Source of the DNA: Pantoea agglomerans
Lineage (GTDB): Bacteria > Pseudomonadota > Gammaproteobacteria > Enterobacterales > Enterobacteriaceae
Reading direction: 5' to 3'
Length of the DNA stretch: 64,000 nucleotides
Assembly: GCF_020149765.1 (NCBI RefSeq)
Contig: NZ_CP083809.1
Location: 992,001-1,056,000, forward strand
The position numbers and the translations under genes are program-made. Positions 9,315 through 17,291 of this stretch are shown piece by piece. Position 1 is the first letter of the stretch. Every line of letters starts with the position of its first letter. The notes under the pieces are model-generated. The model was not told the DNA's origin. It saw nothing but the letters and a program-made list of their open reading frames with translations, and did no database searches.

Positions 9315-10454
9315 ATGACTATCGGCTCGGCTAAATGGCTCGGTCTTGGCTATTTCACTTACTTTTTTTGCTACGGCATCTATCTGCCTTTCTGGGGCGT
9401 CTGGCTGAAAGATACCGGCCTCGACGCGGGAAAGATCGGCCTGCTGCTGGGCTGCGGCATGGTGGCGCGCTTCGTCGGCAGCCTGCTGATCGCCTCGCAG
9501 GTAAAGCATCCGGCGCAGCTGATTAACGCGCTGCGGCTGCTGGCGCTGATGACCGGCCTGTTCGCCGCCGGCTACTGGATAGGGCAGCAGTGGCTGTGGC
9601 TGCTCTTCGTGATGGTCGGTTTTAACCTCTTTTTCTCGCCGCTGGTGCCGCTCAGCGATGCGCTGGCCGCGACCTGGACGCAGCAGATTGGCCTGAAGTA
9701 TGGGCCAGTGCGGCTGTGGGGATCGCTGGCGTTCGTTATCAGCTCTGCGCTGACCGGGCTGCTGGTGAATCACTGGTCATCGCAGGCGATTCTGGCGCTG
9801 CTCTCCGTCGGCCTGCTGGCGATGCTGGGCGGCATGCTGTTGCCGCCGCACACCCGGCCGCAGGGCGAAGAGCGCCACAGCGCGGCGAGCGGTGGCTGGC
9901 AGGCGTGGCGCGATCTGCTGCGTGAAAACAGCGTGTGGCGATTTATGCTGTGCGTCACGCTGATGCAGGGGGCGCACGCCGCCTATTACGGCTTCAGCGC
10001 TATCTGGTGGCAGCAGAGCGGCTACTCCGCGTCGGTGGTAGGCTATCTGTGGTCGCTGGGCGTAGTGGCGGAGATTGTGATTTTCGCGCTGAGCAATCGC
10101 CTGTTTCGCCGCTGGCGCGCGCGCGATCTGCTGCTGCTCTCCGGCCTCTGCGCGCTGGCGCGCTGGACGCTGCTGGGCGCGACCGTGGAGCTGCCCTGGC
10201 TTATTGTCGGGCAGATCCTGCACTGCGGCAGCTTTACCGTTTGCCATCTGGCGGCGATGCGCTTTATCGCCGCGCGCAGCGGCCCGGACGTTATTCGCCT
10301 GCAGTCGATCTATTCGGCGCTGGCGATGGGCGGCGGCATCGCGGTGATGACCATGATCTGCGGCGTGCTGTTTACCCATCTGCAGGGACATCTCTTCTGG
10401 GTGATGGCGCTGGTGGCGCTGCCCGCGCTCTTCCTGCGGCCGCGCGCGGTTTAA
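9315..10454 (+). CDS. hcaT: MFS transporter, HcaT family (3-phenylpropionate permease-like)
   Basis: Twelve-helix inner-membrane transporter of the major facilitator superfamily. The 379-residue sequence matches E. coli HcaT along its length (GYFTYFFCYGIYLPFW at the N-terminus, GFNLFFSPLVPLSDALA, GAHAAYYGFSAIWWQ, LHCGSFTVCHLAAMR). GGGAGG precedes the ATG by six bases. In E. coli, hcaT lies near the hca phenylpropionate dioxygenase cluster. No hca catabolic gene is in this window, so the substrate is inferred from homology only. It converges on csiE with a four-base overlap of stop codons. Confidence 0.9.
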   Translation: MTIGSAKWLGLGYFTYFFCYGIYLPFWGVWLKDTGLDAGKIGLLLGCGMVARFVGSLLIASQVKHPAQLINALRLLALMTGLFAAGYWIGQQWLWLLFVMVGFNLFFSPLVPLSDALAATWTQQIGLKYGPVRLWGSLAFVISSALTGLLVNHWSSQAILALLSVGLLAMLGGMLLPPHTRPQGEERHSAASGGWQAWRDLLRENSVWRFMLCVTLMQGAHAAYYGFSAIWWQQSGYSASVVGYLWSLGVVAEIVIFALSNRLFRRWRARDLLLLSGLCALARWTLLGATVELPWLIVGQILHCGSFTVCHLAAMRFIAARSGPDVIRLQSIYSALAMGGGIAVMTMICGVLFTHLQGHLFWVMALVALPALFLRPRAV

Positions 10455-11719
10455 GCCTCCAGCAGCGCCCGAATACGCTGCTGCTGATGTTCGCTCAGCG
10501 GCAGCTCGGCGTGGATCAGCGGCGGCGAATAGAGCGGCAGCGAGGTGGCGTAAGGTGAAATCACCAGCGCGATCTCGCGCGGCGCGCCATCGCGCTGAAA
10601 GTCGCTCATCTCCTGATATTTGATATTTATCGGCAGCAGCGAAATTTCCCGAATCTGCTGCTCGAGCTGCTGCTCAAGCCGGGCGTTTTCGCCGGTCAGC
10701 AGCAGCACCTGCTTCTCCTGCAGCGCGTTCTCCTGCATCAGCCAGGCACCGAAGATGACCGCGATCAGGCTCACCTCCTCCTGACTGAAGCGCAGATCGT
10801 AAGCGGTTTCGAAATCGTTCAGCGCCTGCTGGGTGGTACGCAGCAGGCGCGGATAGAGCTTAGTCACGTCCAGCGCCACGCTGTTATCGATGCCGATGCC
10901 GAAATGGGAGCGATCCAGCGCCTGGGCCAGATGGGTATAGAGCTGCTCCGTCAGCTCCTGCGGCTCCTCGAAGCGCAGTTCAGCCAGCTGCTCGAAGTCG
11001 GCGACCAGCTGCCTGGTGGCCTGCATCAGCCGCTGGCTGCAGGGGTGATCGAGGGCGTCAGGCGCTGGCGCGTGGATCAGGCTAAACAGCAGCGTCCAGA
11101 ACTCCGCTTCACTGATATGCGGCGCCAGGTGACAGCGCTTTTGCCAGTGCAGAATGACGTCCATCGCCGCCTCGCGCTCATACTTTTGCTGCAGCCAGGC
11201 GAGCTGGCGCTCGTTGAACAGCGCGGGCTGGCGCTGCATCAGGCCATACTTCATAAAGATTTGCAGAAACAGGCGATCGCGCGCGCTGAAATCGCGGCAG
11301 AGCTTCAGGCTGCAGTGCTGGATCAGCGCCTGCAGATTGGTCTCGTCGTAGAGCGCTTTCTCTATTTTCATCACTTTCAGCCGCTGGCGCAGCGGCGCGG
11401 CGAAATGGTCGCGCACGAAGTTTTCCGACAAGCGCAGTCCGCGCCGCAGCCAGTGCAGCAGGCAAAGTCGCCGATCCAGCTCGGTGCCGTGAATGCGAAA
11501 GCTGCCGTCCACCATATGATGCAGTTCCAGCTGGTGATAACGCTGTATCTCATCCCTGACATCTTCGATATCCTGTCGGGCGACGACAGCATCAACCCCG
11601 TTCAGCTGACAGAGTTTTTCGAGCGTAAGTGCGGGAGTGGGCAGATACAATAGCAGCAGCAAATGACAACGACGCTGTGAACGGGTGAAGAGTGGTGCTG
11701 AAGAGGGAGCAGAACTCAT
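10451..11719 (-). CDS. csiE: Stationary-phase-inducible protein CsiE, PRD-containing
   Basis: 422-residue homologue of E. coli CsiE (426), a sigma-S and cAMP-CRP induced protein of unknown molecular role. It resembles the PTS-regulation-domain antiterminators without their RNA-binding part. Recognisable blocks are the N-terminal HTH-like RSQRRCHLLLLLY, the PRD signatures YTHLAQALDRSHFGIGIDN and ISLIAVIFGAWLMQENALQEKQVLLLTG (EEVSLIAVIFGAW), and the C-terminal PLYSPPLIHAELPL. Its stop overlaps the hcaT stop. The start at 11719 is the only ATG consistent with family length. Confidence 0.9.
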   Translation of the reverse strand: MSSAPSSAPLFTRSQRRCHLLLLLYLPTPALTLEKLCQLNGVDAVVARQDIEDVRDEIQRYHQLELHHMVDGSFRIHGTELDRRLCLLHWLRRGLRLSENFVRDHFAAPLRQRLKVMKIEKALYDETNLQALIQHCSLKLCRDFSARDRLFLQIFMKYGLMQRQPALFNERQLAWLQQKYEREAAMDVILHWQKRCHLAPHISEAEFWTLLFSLIHAPAPDALDHPCSQRLMQATRQLVADFEQLAELRFEEPQELTEQLYTHLAQALDRSHFGIGIDNSVALDVTKLYPRLLRTTQQALNDFETAYDLRFSQEEVSLIAVIFGAWLMQENALQEKQVLLLTGENARLEQQLEQQIREISLLPINIKYQEMSDFQRDGAPREIALVISPYATSLPLYSPPLIHAELPLSEHQQQRIRALLEA

Positions 11720-11762
11720 CAGTCTGGATTCCAGCGGCCCGGTATTGCGCTAAGAATAGCCA

Positions 11763-11835
11763 ATGGCAAAAAAGGCCGCGGCTTTCGCCGGGTTTTTTCT
11801 GCAATGCTTCAGCACGGGTCACAATTTTTTGCCAT
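11763..11835 (+). promoter_or_regulatory. Structured leader upstream of the DUF1007-nickel transporter pair
   Basis: The divergent csiE gap contains an 11-base perfect inverted repeat (ATGGCAAAAAA at 11763-11773 and TTTTTTGCCAT at 11825-11835). It encloses a GC-rich hairpin (GGCCGCGGC tttc GCCGGG) directly followed by six T at 11793-11798. This looks like a terminator with an alternative pairing partner in the transcript leader. No known riboswitch class was recognised. Confidence 0.4.
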
Positions 11836-11857
11836 TCACAGGAGCTTTTTATCGGGT

Positions 11858-12502
11858 ATGTCACTTTTTAACCTTACAAGAAGCGCGCTTTTTTCGTTAC
11901 TGATGACGCTGAGCGCCGCCGGCTATGCGCACCCGCACAGCTTTATCGATATGCAGACCGAACTGCTTGCCGACGGCGATACCCTGACCGGACTGAAAAT
12001 GCGCTGGACGATGGATGAGATTACCTCGGCCGATCTGCTCTATGACGCAGGCGATGCGAAGCCCGGCAGCGAAACCTGGAAGAAGCTGGCGGCAGAAGTC
12101 ATGGCGAACGTGCTGGGCCAGCACTACTTTTCCGAGGTCTGGCACAACGGCCAGCGCGTTAAGTTTCTTAATTTGCCGACCTCCTACGCGCTGTCGCGCA
12201 GCGGCGACAAAGCGGTGCTGACGTTTATTCTGCCGCTGGCGGAGCCGCCGCAGCTGGCCGGTCAGCGTTTCGACATCCTGACGTTCGATCCCACCTATTT
12301 CGTCGATATGACCTATCGTGACGCCCACGCCCTGAGCCTGCCAGACTCGCTGCAGGCGCGCTGCCAGCTAGCGCTACAGACGCCAAAACCCGACAGTTCG
12401 CTGAAGCAGTACGCGCTGTCGCTGGATAAGGCTGACGCGCCGCCTGAGCAGATGGATCTGGGGCGTCAGTTTGCACAAAAGGTGACGCTGACATGTCGTT
12501 GA
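11858..12502 (+). CDS. DUF1007 family periplasmic protein, paired with a Ni/Co transporter
   Basis: 214-residue secreted protein. A signal peptide (MSLFNLTRSALFSLLMTLSAAGYA) would be cleaved after AYA, leaving an N-terminus beginning HPHSFID, a histidine-rich start typical of DUF1007. These proteins are commonly encoded next to RcnA/NicO-type nickel and cobalt transporters and are thought to assist them, but no biochemical role is established. The ATG at 11858 follows GGAG (11841-11844) at a rather long spacing of 13 bases; no closer in-frame start exists. The 3' end overlaps the transporter start by ten bases, so the two are translationally coupled. Confidence 0.82.
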   Translation: MSLFNLTRSALFSLLMTLSAAGYAHPHSFIDMQTELLADGDTLTGLKMRWTMDEITSADLLYDAGDAKPGSETWKKLAAEVMANVLGQHYFSEVWHNGQRVKFLNLPTSYALSRSGDKAVLTFILPLAEPPQLAGQRFDILTFDPTYFVDMTYRDAHALSLPDSLQARCQLALQTPKPDSSLKQYALSLDKADAPPEQMDLGRQFAQKVTLTCR

Positions 12503-13476
12503 TGCCTTCTTACCTTCGTGCGCGTCGCGCCTGGCCTCTGTGGCTGCTGGCCGCTGCGCTGGCGGCGGGCGCCTTTGCGCTGTGGCAGTTCTGGCCACAG
12601 ATTCTGCTGCAGAGCACCATCTGGCAGAGAGGGCTACATCAGCAGATGACCCAGCTGTTGCAGCAGGTTAAAACCGCGCCCGGCCAGGCTGGCGGCCTGC
12701 TGGTGCTGTTCAGCCTGGCGTATGGGGTTCTGCATGCGCTGGGGCCCGGTCACGGCAAAGTAGTGATCGCCACCTTTCTTGCCACCCATCCGACACGCCT
12801 TACTGTCACGCTCAGGCTGACGCTGCTGGCGTCGCTGCTGCAGGGCTGCGTCGCCATTCTGCTGGTGACGCTGATGCTGGTCGTGCTGCAAACCTCATCG
12901 CGACAGCTGCATCTCAGCAGCTACTGGCTGGAGAAGGGCAGCTATTTGCTGGTGATCGGCCTCGGGATATGGATCGGCGTGCGGGCCATAAAGGCGCTGC
13001 GACGCCAGCTGCGGCCGCGCTCGCCGATGAAGATTCACGCCCTGCGCGCCGAACATCAGCACGACGCGCACTGCGGCTGCGGCCATGCGCATATGCCGGA
13101 CGCGCAACAGGTCGCTGGCGCGGTCAGCGTTAAAACTCAGCTGCTGCTGGTGGCGTCGATGGGGCTGCGCCCCTGTTCGGGCGCGATCATGATGCTGCTG
13201 TTTTCGCGCGTTATTGGCGTTTATCTCTGGGGCGTGCTGTCAGCCGCGGTGATGGCGCTGGGCACGGCGTTAACCATTTCCGCCATCGGCCTGCTGGTGC
13301 AGCGCTCGCGGGCACTGGCGCAGCGGCTCGGCAGCGAAAGCCGCGCGGCCTCTGCGGCGGCGCTGGTGACGCCTCTGCTGGCGCTGCTCTGCAGCATGCT
13401 GCTGATCGCAGCGGGGCTGGCGTTATGGCAAAGCGCTGCGCCGGGCATCGGCGGCGGCCTTCGCCCGTTCGGCTAG
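12493..13476 (+). CDS. Nickel/cobalt transporter, NicO/RcnA-like
   Basis: 327-residue inner-membrane protein of the NicO (RcnA/HoxN-like) family, expected to move Ni2+ or Co2+. About six to seven hydrophobic helices are visible. The family motif HALGPGHGKVV lies in an early helix (~80-90), a cytoplasmic histidine/cysteine-rich loop (EHQHDAHCGCGHAHM, ~180-196) is likely metal-binding, and RPCSGA follows in a later helix. AAAGGTGA lies eight bases before the ATG; an alternative ATG at 12502 would overlap the upstream stop as TGATG. Whether it imports or exports cannot be told from sequence. Linkage to DUF1007 is typical of this subfamily. Confidence 0.87.
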   Translation: MSLMPSYLRARRAWPLWLLAAALAAGAFALWQFWPQILLQSTIWQRGLHQQMTQLLQQVKTAPGQAGGLLVLFSLAYGVLHALGPGHGKVVIATFLATHPTRLTVTLRLTLLASLLQGCVAILLVTLMLVVLQTSSRQLHLSSYWLEKGSYLLVIGLGIWIGVRAIKALRRQLRPRSPMKIHALRAEHQHDAHCGCGHAHMPDAQQVAGAVSVKTQLLLVASMGLRPCSGAIMMLLFSRVIGVYLWGVLSAAVMALGTALTISAIGLLVQRSRALAQRLGSESRAASAAALVTPLLALLCSMLLIAAGLALWQSAAPGIGGGLRPFG

Positions 13477-13488
13477 CCGTCGCACCGG

Positions 13489-13515
13489 GGACGCAAAAAA
13501 TATTATCTTGCGTCC
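13489..13515 (+). other. Hairpin after the nickel transporter gene
   Basis: GGACGCAA / TTGCGTCC forms an eight-base stem with an 11-base AT-rich loop 13 bases after the stop. The T tract is weak (TTGATTT), so termination is possible but not certain. The rest of the 211-base gap is AT-rich, with an ATAACAA/TTGTTAT inverted repeat at 13615-13635 and a CTACGCT element at 13606-13612 that could be a sigma-S type -10. Confidence 0.45.
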
Positions 13516-13687
13516 TTGATTTATTACGCTTTGCTTATCTCAAATTTTCACGCTTCGGTTATTGCAATATATTGCCGCTTGCTCTGGTGAAAATAGTTTT
13601 CTCGTCTACGCTAAATAACAACAACCAATTGTTATGTTCCTTTTTAATATTGATTATTTAACGTTGTCTGTTGCGAGGAGAACCACC

Positions 13688-14704
13688 ATGCATGAAACCC
13701 GGATTAATAATAATGGCACAACAGAAACCATTACTGAAACGCACGCGGGGCTACCGTTAAAACGTATTTCCTGGAGCGCCGTATTCGCTGGCGTAATTGG
13801 CGCGCTGATCGTTCATATTTTACTGACGCTGCTCGGCACGGCGGTGGGTGCCACCACTGTCGATCCGCAACAGGAGCAAAATCCGCTGCAGCACCTGGGC
13901 ACTGGCGCTTTAATCTGGACCGGCGTGAGCATGTTAATCGCGATGGCGGTGGGCAGCTATCTGGCGGGCCGTCTGGCGCAGCGTGAAGGCGCACTGCATG
14001 GTCTGCTGATGTTTGGCCTGAGCACCTTATTCACTATCTGGCTGGCCGTTTCTCTCGCCAGCAGCCTGATTGGCGGCGCGTTCAATATTATTGGCGCAGG
14101 CTTCCAGGCCGTGGGTAGCGGTATTTCTGCTGCGGCGCCTTCTGTAACCGATTATGCGAAACAGAAGCTGCAGGAGAATAATATTAACCTCGACGATTTG
14201 CAGAATGAACTGCAAACCACCCTGCGCCAGACCGGCAAACCTGAACTGCAGCCGGAAAATTTACAGCAGGACGTAAATAGCGAAGCGAATAACGCGGAAA
14301 ACCAGGCGAAAAATACTGCGCAAAATCCGCAGAACGCCGATACGGATATTACTAACTGGATTAGCGGCGTGATGAATCGTCATGCTGATACGCTGCAGGC
14401 GGCTGACCGCGACGCGCTGAAAAATATCATCAAGGCGCGCACCGGTAAGAGCGATCAGGAAGTTGAACAGATCGTGAACCAGACCGAACAGAGCTATCAG
14501 AAAGCGATGCAGCAGTATCAACAGCTGAAGCAGCAGGCAGAACAGAAAGCGCGCGAAGCGGCTGAGCAGGCGGCTGCGGCCACCGCGAAAGCGAGCTGGT
14601 ACGCCTTCTTTATGCTGCTGATTGAAGCGGTGCTGGCTGCGGTGATGGGACGCATTGGTCGTCGCACTCAACCCCGTCAGGTTCTGAGCCACGAACGTCG
14701 TTAA
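13688..14704 (+). CDS. Uncharacterised membrane protein with N-terminal TM cluster and long polar helical region
   Basis: I do not recognise a characterised function. The 338-residue product starts at an ATG eight bases after AGGAG. Three glycine/alanine-rich membrane helices lie at ~28-50, ~70-92 and ~100-130, followed by a long hydrophilic Q/N/E/A-rich region (~160-300) predicted as helical or coiled coil (for example YQKAMQQYQQLKQQAEQKAREAA). A final membrane helix sits at ~303-322 (FFMLLIEAVLAAVMG) with a basic tail. The layout resembles TIGR04086/YrzE-like membrane proteins only loosely. It is a single gene with its own upstream region and a strong terminator. A stress-envelope role is a guess. 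Confidence 0.8.
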   Translation: MHETRINNNGTTETITETHAGLPLKRISWSAVFAGVIGALIVHILLTLLGTAVGATTVDPQQEQNPLQHLGTGALIWTGVSMLIAMAVGSYLAGRLAQREGALHGLLMFGLSTLFTIWLAVSLASSLIGGAFNIIGAGFQAVGSGISAAAPSVTDYAKQKLQENNINLDDLQNELQTTLRQTGKPELQPENLQQDVNSEANNAENQAKNTAQNPQNADTDITNWISGVMNRHADTLQAADRDALKNIIKARTGKSDQEVEQIVNQTEQSYQKAMQQYQQLKQQAEQKAREAAEQAAAATAKASWYAFFMLLIEAVLAAVMGRIGRRTQPRQVLSHERR

Positions 14705-14722
14705 GATCGAGAGTTAGCGAAT

Positions 14723-14751
14723 AAAAAGGCGGCTGAAAAGCCGCCTTTTTT
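14723..14751 (+). terminator. Terminator of the 338-residue membrane protein gene
   Basis: AAAAAGGCGGCT gaaa AGCCGCCTTTTTT, 18 bases after the stop, is a near-perfect intrinsic terminator. Confidence 0.93.
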
Positions 14752-14776
14752 ATGCAAATATGCACGAATTCTGAAG

Positions 14777-14883
14777 CGGGGGTGGCTTAAACCGAAGAGC
14801 AAAGCGTCCCGCGCCATGGACGGCGCGGGCCGGGCGGTCAGGGATGACTCAAGCGACTTTGCGATCGGTTTAAGCTACCCCCG
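14777..14883. repeat. Structured intergenic inverted-repeat element (copy A)
   Basis: Between two converging terminators lies a 107-base element. Its ends, CGGGGGTGGCTTAAACCGA (14777-14795) and the complementary 14865-14883, form a 19-bp helix with one G-U pair. The helix continues inward with GCAAAG (14799-14804) / CTTTGC (14857-14862), and a third stem CCCGCGCC / GGCGCGGG lies at the centre. Three sequence blocks recur in the same order, inverted, at 60873-61018. The element encodes no plausible protein. Confidence 0.75.
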
Positions 14884-14903
14884 TGGGCACGATATCTACC
14901 CGG

Positions 14904-14930
14904 AAAAAAGCGGCTGTAAGCCGCCTTTTT
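14904..14930 (-). terminator. Terminator of suhB
   Basis: Read on the minus strand, GGCGGCT tac AGCCGC followed by TTTTTT lies 5 bases after the suhB stop. Confidence 0.88.
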
Positions 14931-14934
14931 CATC

Positions 14935-15738
14935 TCAGCGCTTCAGCGCTTCGCTCAGCTCGTCACGCATGCTGGAGAGCAGCGATTTCACCACGCGCGG
15001 ATTGCCCGCCACGATGTTGCCCGAATGCATATAACCATGGCCGCCGGTAAAGTCTGTCACCAGACCGCCCGCTTCGCGCACCAGCAGTTCGCCCGCTGCG
15101 AAATCCCACGGCTTCAGGCCGATTTCAAAGTAACCATCAACGCGGCCAGCGGCGACATAGGCCAGATCCAGCGCGGCAGAGCCGGTGCGGCGGAAGTCGG
15201 CGCACTGGGTAAAGAGTTTCGCAACCACGTTGATATAGGCTGGAGCGTGCTGCTTGGTTTTAAACGGAAAGCCAGTGGCGAGAATAGTGCCGTCGAGATC
15301 GCGTGCGTTGCTGCCGCGCAGACGGTAGCCGTTAAGCTGCGCACCCTGACCGCGCACGGCGGTAAAGAGTTCGTTACGCATGGGATCGTAAACCACGGCC
15401 ACTTCGGTACGGCCTTTAATGCGTACGGCAATAGAAACAGAGAAGTGCGGCAGGCGTTTGATAAAGTTGGTAGTGCCATCCAGCGGATCGATAACCCATT
15501 GAATGTCCTGATCGTCGCCCGCCAGTTCGCCACTCTCTTCAGTAACGATGGAGTGCTGCGGGTAGGATTTGCGAATCACTTCGATAATCAGTCGTTCTGC
15601 ATCACGGTCAACATTGGTAACAAAGTCGTTGCTGCCTTTCTGGCTGGCTTCGACCGCGTCCGGGGTTTCATAATTTTTGGCAATCAGGTTGCCGGCCTTG
15701 CGCGCAGCGCGCACGGCGATGTTGAGCATCGGATGCAT
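14935..15738 (-). CDS. suhB: Inositol-1-monophosphatase / rRNA transcription antitermination factor SuhB
   Basis: Mg2+-dependent inositol monophosphatase that in E. coli also joins the Nus antitermination complex during rRNA synthesis. The 267 residues equal the E. coli length, with MHPMLNIAVRAARKAGN at the N-terminus. Metal-binding motifs are intact: EESGE (Glu67 region), WVIDPLDGTTNF (DPLDGT) and KPWDFAAGELLVREAGG. It is divergent from trmJ, and a good minus-strand promoter lies about 50 bases upstream. Confidence 0.97.
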   Translation of the reverse strand: MHPMLNIAVRAARKAGNLIAKNYETPDAVEASQKGSNDFVTNVDRDAERLIIEVIRKSYPQHSIVTEESGELAGDDQDIQWVIDPLDGTTNFIKRLPHFSVSIAVRIKGRTEVAVVYDPMRNELFTAVRGQGAQLNGYRLRGSNARDLDGTILATGFPFKTKQHAPAYINVVAKLFTQCADFRRTGSAALDLAYVAAGRVDGYFEIGLKPWDFAAGELLVREAGGLVTDFTGGHGYMHSGNIVAGNPRVVKSLLSSMRDELSEALKR

Positions 15739-15783
15739 CGGTATCTCTCACTGGATGTTAAAGAACGAGGAAAAACGGCGCGG

Positions 15784-15812
15784 ATTATAGCAGCACGTTC
15801 TTTAAATGTCTC
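15784..15812 (-). promoter_or_regulatory. suhB promoter
   Basis: On the minus strand, GAGACA (15812-15807) and TATAAT (15789-15784) are separated by 17 bases in the suhB-trmJ divergent gap. Confidence 0.6.
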
Positions 15813-15859
15813 GACTTATGTTAGCATGCTGCCCATCATTTCCTCACTGACGCCAATCT

Positions 15860-16597
15860 ATGCTGCAAAATATCCGAATCGTACTGGTGGAAACCTCTCA
15901 CACCGGCAATATGGGCTCCGTGGCCCGCGCCATGAAAACCATGGGCTTAAGCAATCTCTATCTCGTCAACCCGCTGGTTAAGCCTGACTCGCAGGCAATC
16001 TCGCTGGCGGCGGGCGCCAGCGACGTTATCGGCGACGCGCAGATCGTCGACACGCTCGACGACGCCATTGCCGGCTGCAGCCTGGTGGTTGGCACCAGCG
16101 CCCGCTCACGCTCGCTGCCCTGGCCGATGCTGGACGCGCGCGAATGCGGAGTAAAAAGCGTGGAAGAGGGCCAGCAGGCACCGGTTGCGCTGGTATTTGG
16201 CCGCGAACGCGTCGGGCTGACCAACGAAGAGCTGCAGAAATGTCACTACCACGTTGCCATTCAGGCGAACCCGGAATACAGCTCGCTTAATCTGGCGATG
16301 GCGGTGCAGATTATCGCCTACGAGGTGCGGATGGCGTGGCTGGCGGCGCAGGAGAAAGCGCAGCCCGCACCGGTCTACGCCGAATCGCCTTACCCGCTGG
16401 TAGACGATCTGGAGCGCTTCTATCAGCACATGGAACAGATGATGCTGACCAGCGGCTTTATCCGCGAAGGCAACCCGGGACAGGTGATGAGCAAGCTGCG
16501 CCGCCTCTACACCCGCGCCCGCCCGGAGCGCGACGAGCTGAATATTCTGCGCGGCATGCTGGCCTCGTTTGAAAAGCGCAAAGGCGAAAAAGAGTAG
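15860..16597 (+). CDS. trmJ: tRNA (cytidine/uridine-2'-O-)-methyltransferase TrmJ
   Basis: SPOUT-fold enzyme that 2'-O-methylates position 32 of several tRNAs using SAM. The 245 residues align with E. coli TrmJ (246). SPOUT motifs are present: the N-terminal [38 protein letters not shown], and the knot region [22 protein letters not shown]. Its stop codon overlaps the first IscR site by a few bases, so transcription reads toward iscR with only about 100 bases between. Confidence 0.97.
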   Translation: MLQNIRIVLVETSHTGNMGSVARAMKTMGLSNLYLVNPLVKPDSQAISLAAGASDVIGDAQIVDTLDDAIAGCSLVVGTSARSRSLPWPMLDARECGVKSVEEGQQAPVALVFGRERVGLTNEELQKCHYHVAIQANPEYSSLNLAMAVQIIAYEVRMAWLAAQEKAQPAPVYAESPYPLVDDLERFYQHMEQMMLTSGFIREGNPGQVMSKLRRLYTRARPERDELNILRGMLASFEKRKGEKE

Positions 16598-16643
16598 TTG
16601 AGTAAATTACTCGGTTAAATAGTTGACCAAAATACTCGGGAAT
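16594..16643 (+). promoter_or_regulatory. Two tandem type 1 IscR sites at the iscR promoter
   Basis: Two adjacent 25-base units (16594-16618 and 16619-16643) share TAGTTGA-N2-AAAWTACTCGG and match the type 1 IscR consensus ATASYYGACTRWWWYAGTCRRSTAT with a few mismatches each. The second copy holds TTGACC, a possible -35 hexamer. Tandem type 1 sites at this place mediate Fe-S-dependent autorepression in E. coli, so the operator is retained even though the rest of the isc operon is reduced. Confidence 0.82.
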
Positions 16644-16705
16644 GTCAGACTTCGGCTATCTTTTGCTAATCCTCCGATAACCGGACGCTATTGAGGTAGT
16701 ACGCT

Positions 16706-17203
16706 ATGAGACTGACATCCAAAGGACGTTATGCCGTTACCGCGATGCTGGACGTTGCCCTGCATTCCCATGAGGGGCCGGTTCCGCTGGCTGATATTTC
16801 CGAGCGTCAGGGCATTTCGCTCTCCTATCTGGAGCAGTTATTCTCGCGTCTGCGTAAACATGGCCTGGTAGCCAGCGTGCGTGGTCCGGGCGGCGGCTAT
16901 CTGCTGGGCAAAGAGTCGAGCGCCATCGCGGTAGGCGAAGTCATTACCGCCGTGGATGAATCTGTCGACGCCACCAAATGCCAGGGCAAAGAGGGTTGCC
17001 AGGGCGGCGAACGCTGCCTGACTCATGTGCTGTGGCGCGATCTTAGCGTGCGCATTAGCGACTTCCTGAATAACATCACGCTGGCTGAGCTGGTGAACAA
17101 TCAGGAGATCCTCGACGTCGCCGACCGTCAGAATTCACAGGACAATCGTCGCTTCCAGAACAACCGCGTTCAGGAAATCAACGTCAATCTGCGCGCCTCC
17201 TGA
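16706..17203 (+). CDS. iscR: Fe-S cluster regulator IscR
   Basis: Rrf2-family transcription factor that carries a [2Fe-2S] cluster and represses isc while activating suf when the cluster is lost. The 165 residues include the wHTH ([22 protein letters not shown]) and the intact cluster ligands Cys92, Cys98, Cys104 and His107 in [33 protein letters not shown] precedes the ATG. The C-terminal tail after ~135 diverges from E. coli (Q/N/R-rich), as is common. With iscU and hscBA missing from the locus, the protein presumably obtains its cluster from another assembly system. Confidence 0.97.
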   Translation: MRLTSKGRYAVTAMLDVALHSHEGPVPLADISERQGISLSYLEQLFSRLRKHGLVASVRGPGGGYLLGKESSAIAVGEVITAVDESVDATKCQGKEGCQGGERCLTHVLWRDLSVRISDFLNNITLAELVNNQEILDVADRQNSQDNRRFQNNRVQEINVNLRAS

Positions 17204-17216
17204 TCCCCTTCTGTGC

Positions 17217-17244
17217 GGCCCTTACTGCTAACGCGGTCAGGGCC
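17217..17244 (+). promoter_or_regulatory. Hairpin in the iscR-iscS gap
   Basis: GGCCCTTACTG / CGGTCAGGGCC pairs over 11 positions with one mismatch and a six-base loop. It has no T tract. In E. coli the iscR-iscS gap is structured and stabilises the iscR part after RyhB-directed cleavage. A similar role is possible here but not shown. TATAAA at 17255-17260 could be a secondary -10. Confidence 0.5.
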
Positions 17245-17291
17245 GAATCTGCTATAAAGACGTATGATTTTTGATACGGAGCTTTAGCGCA

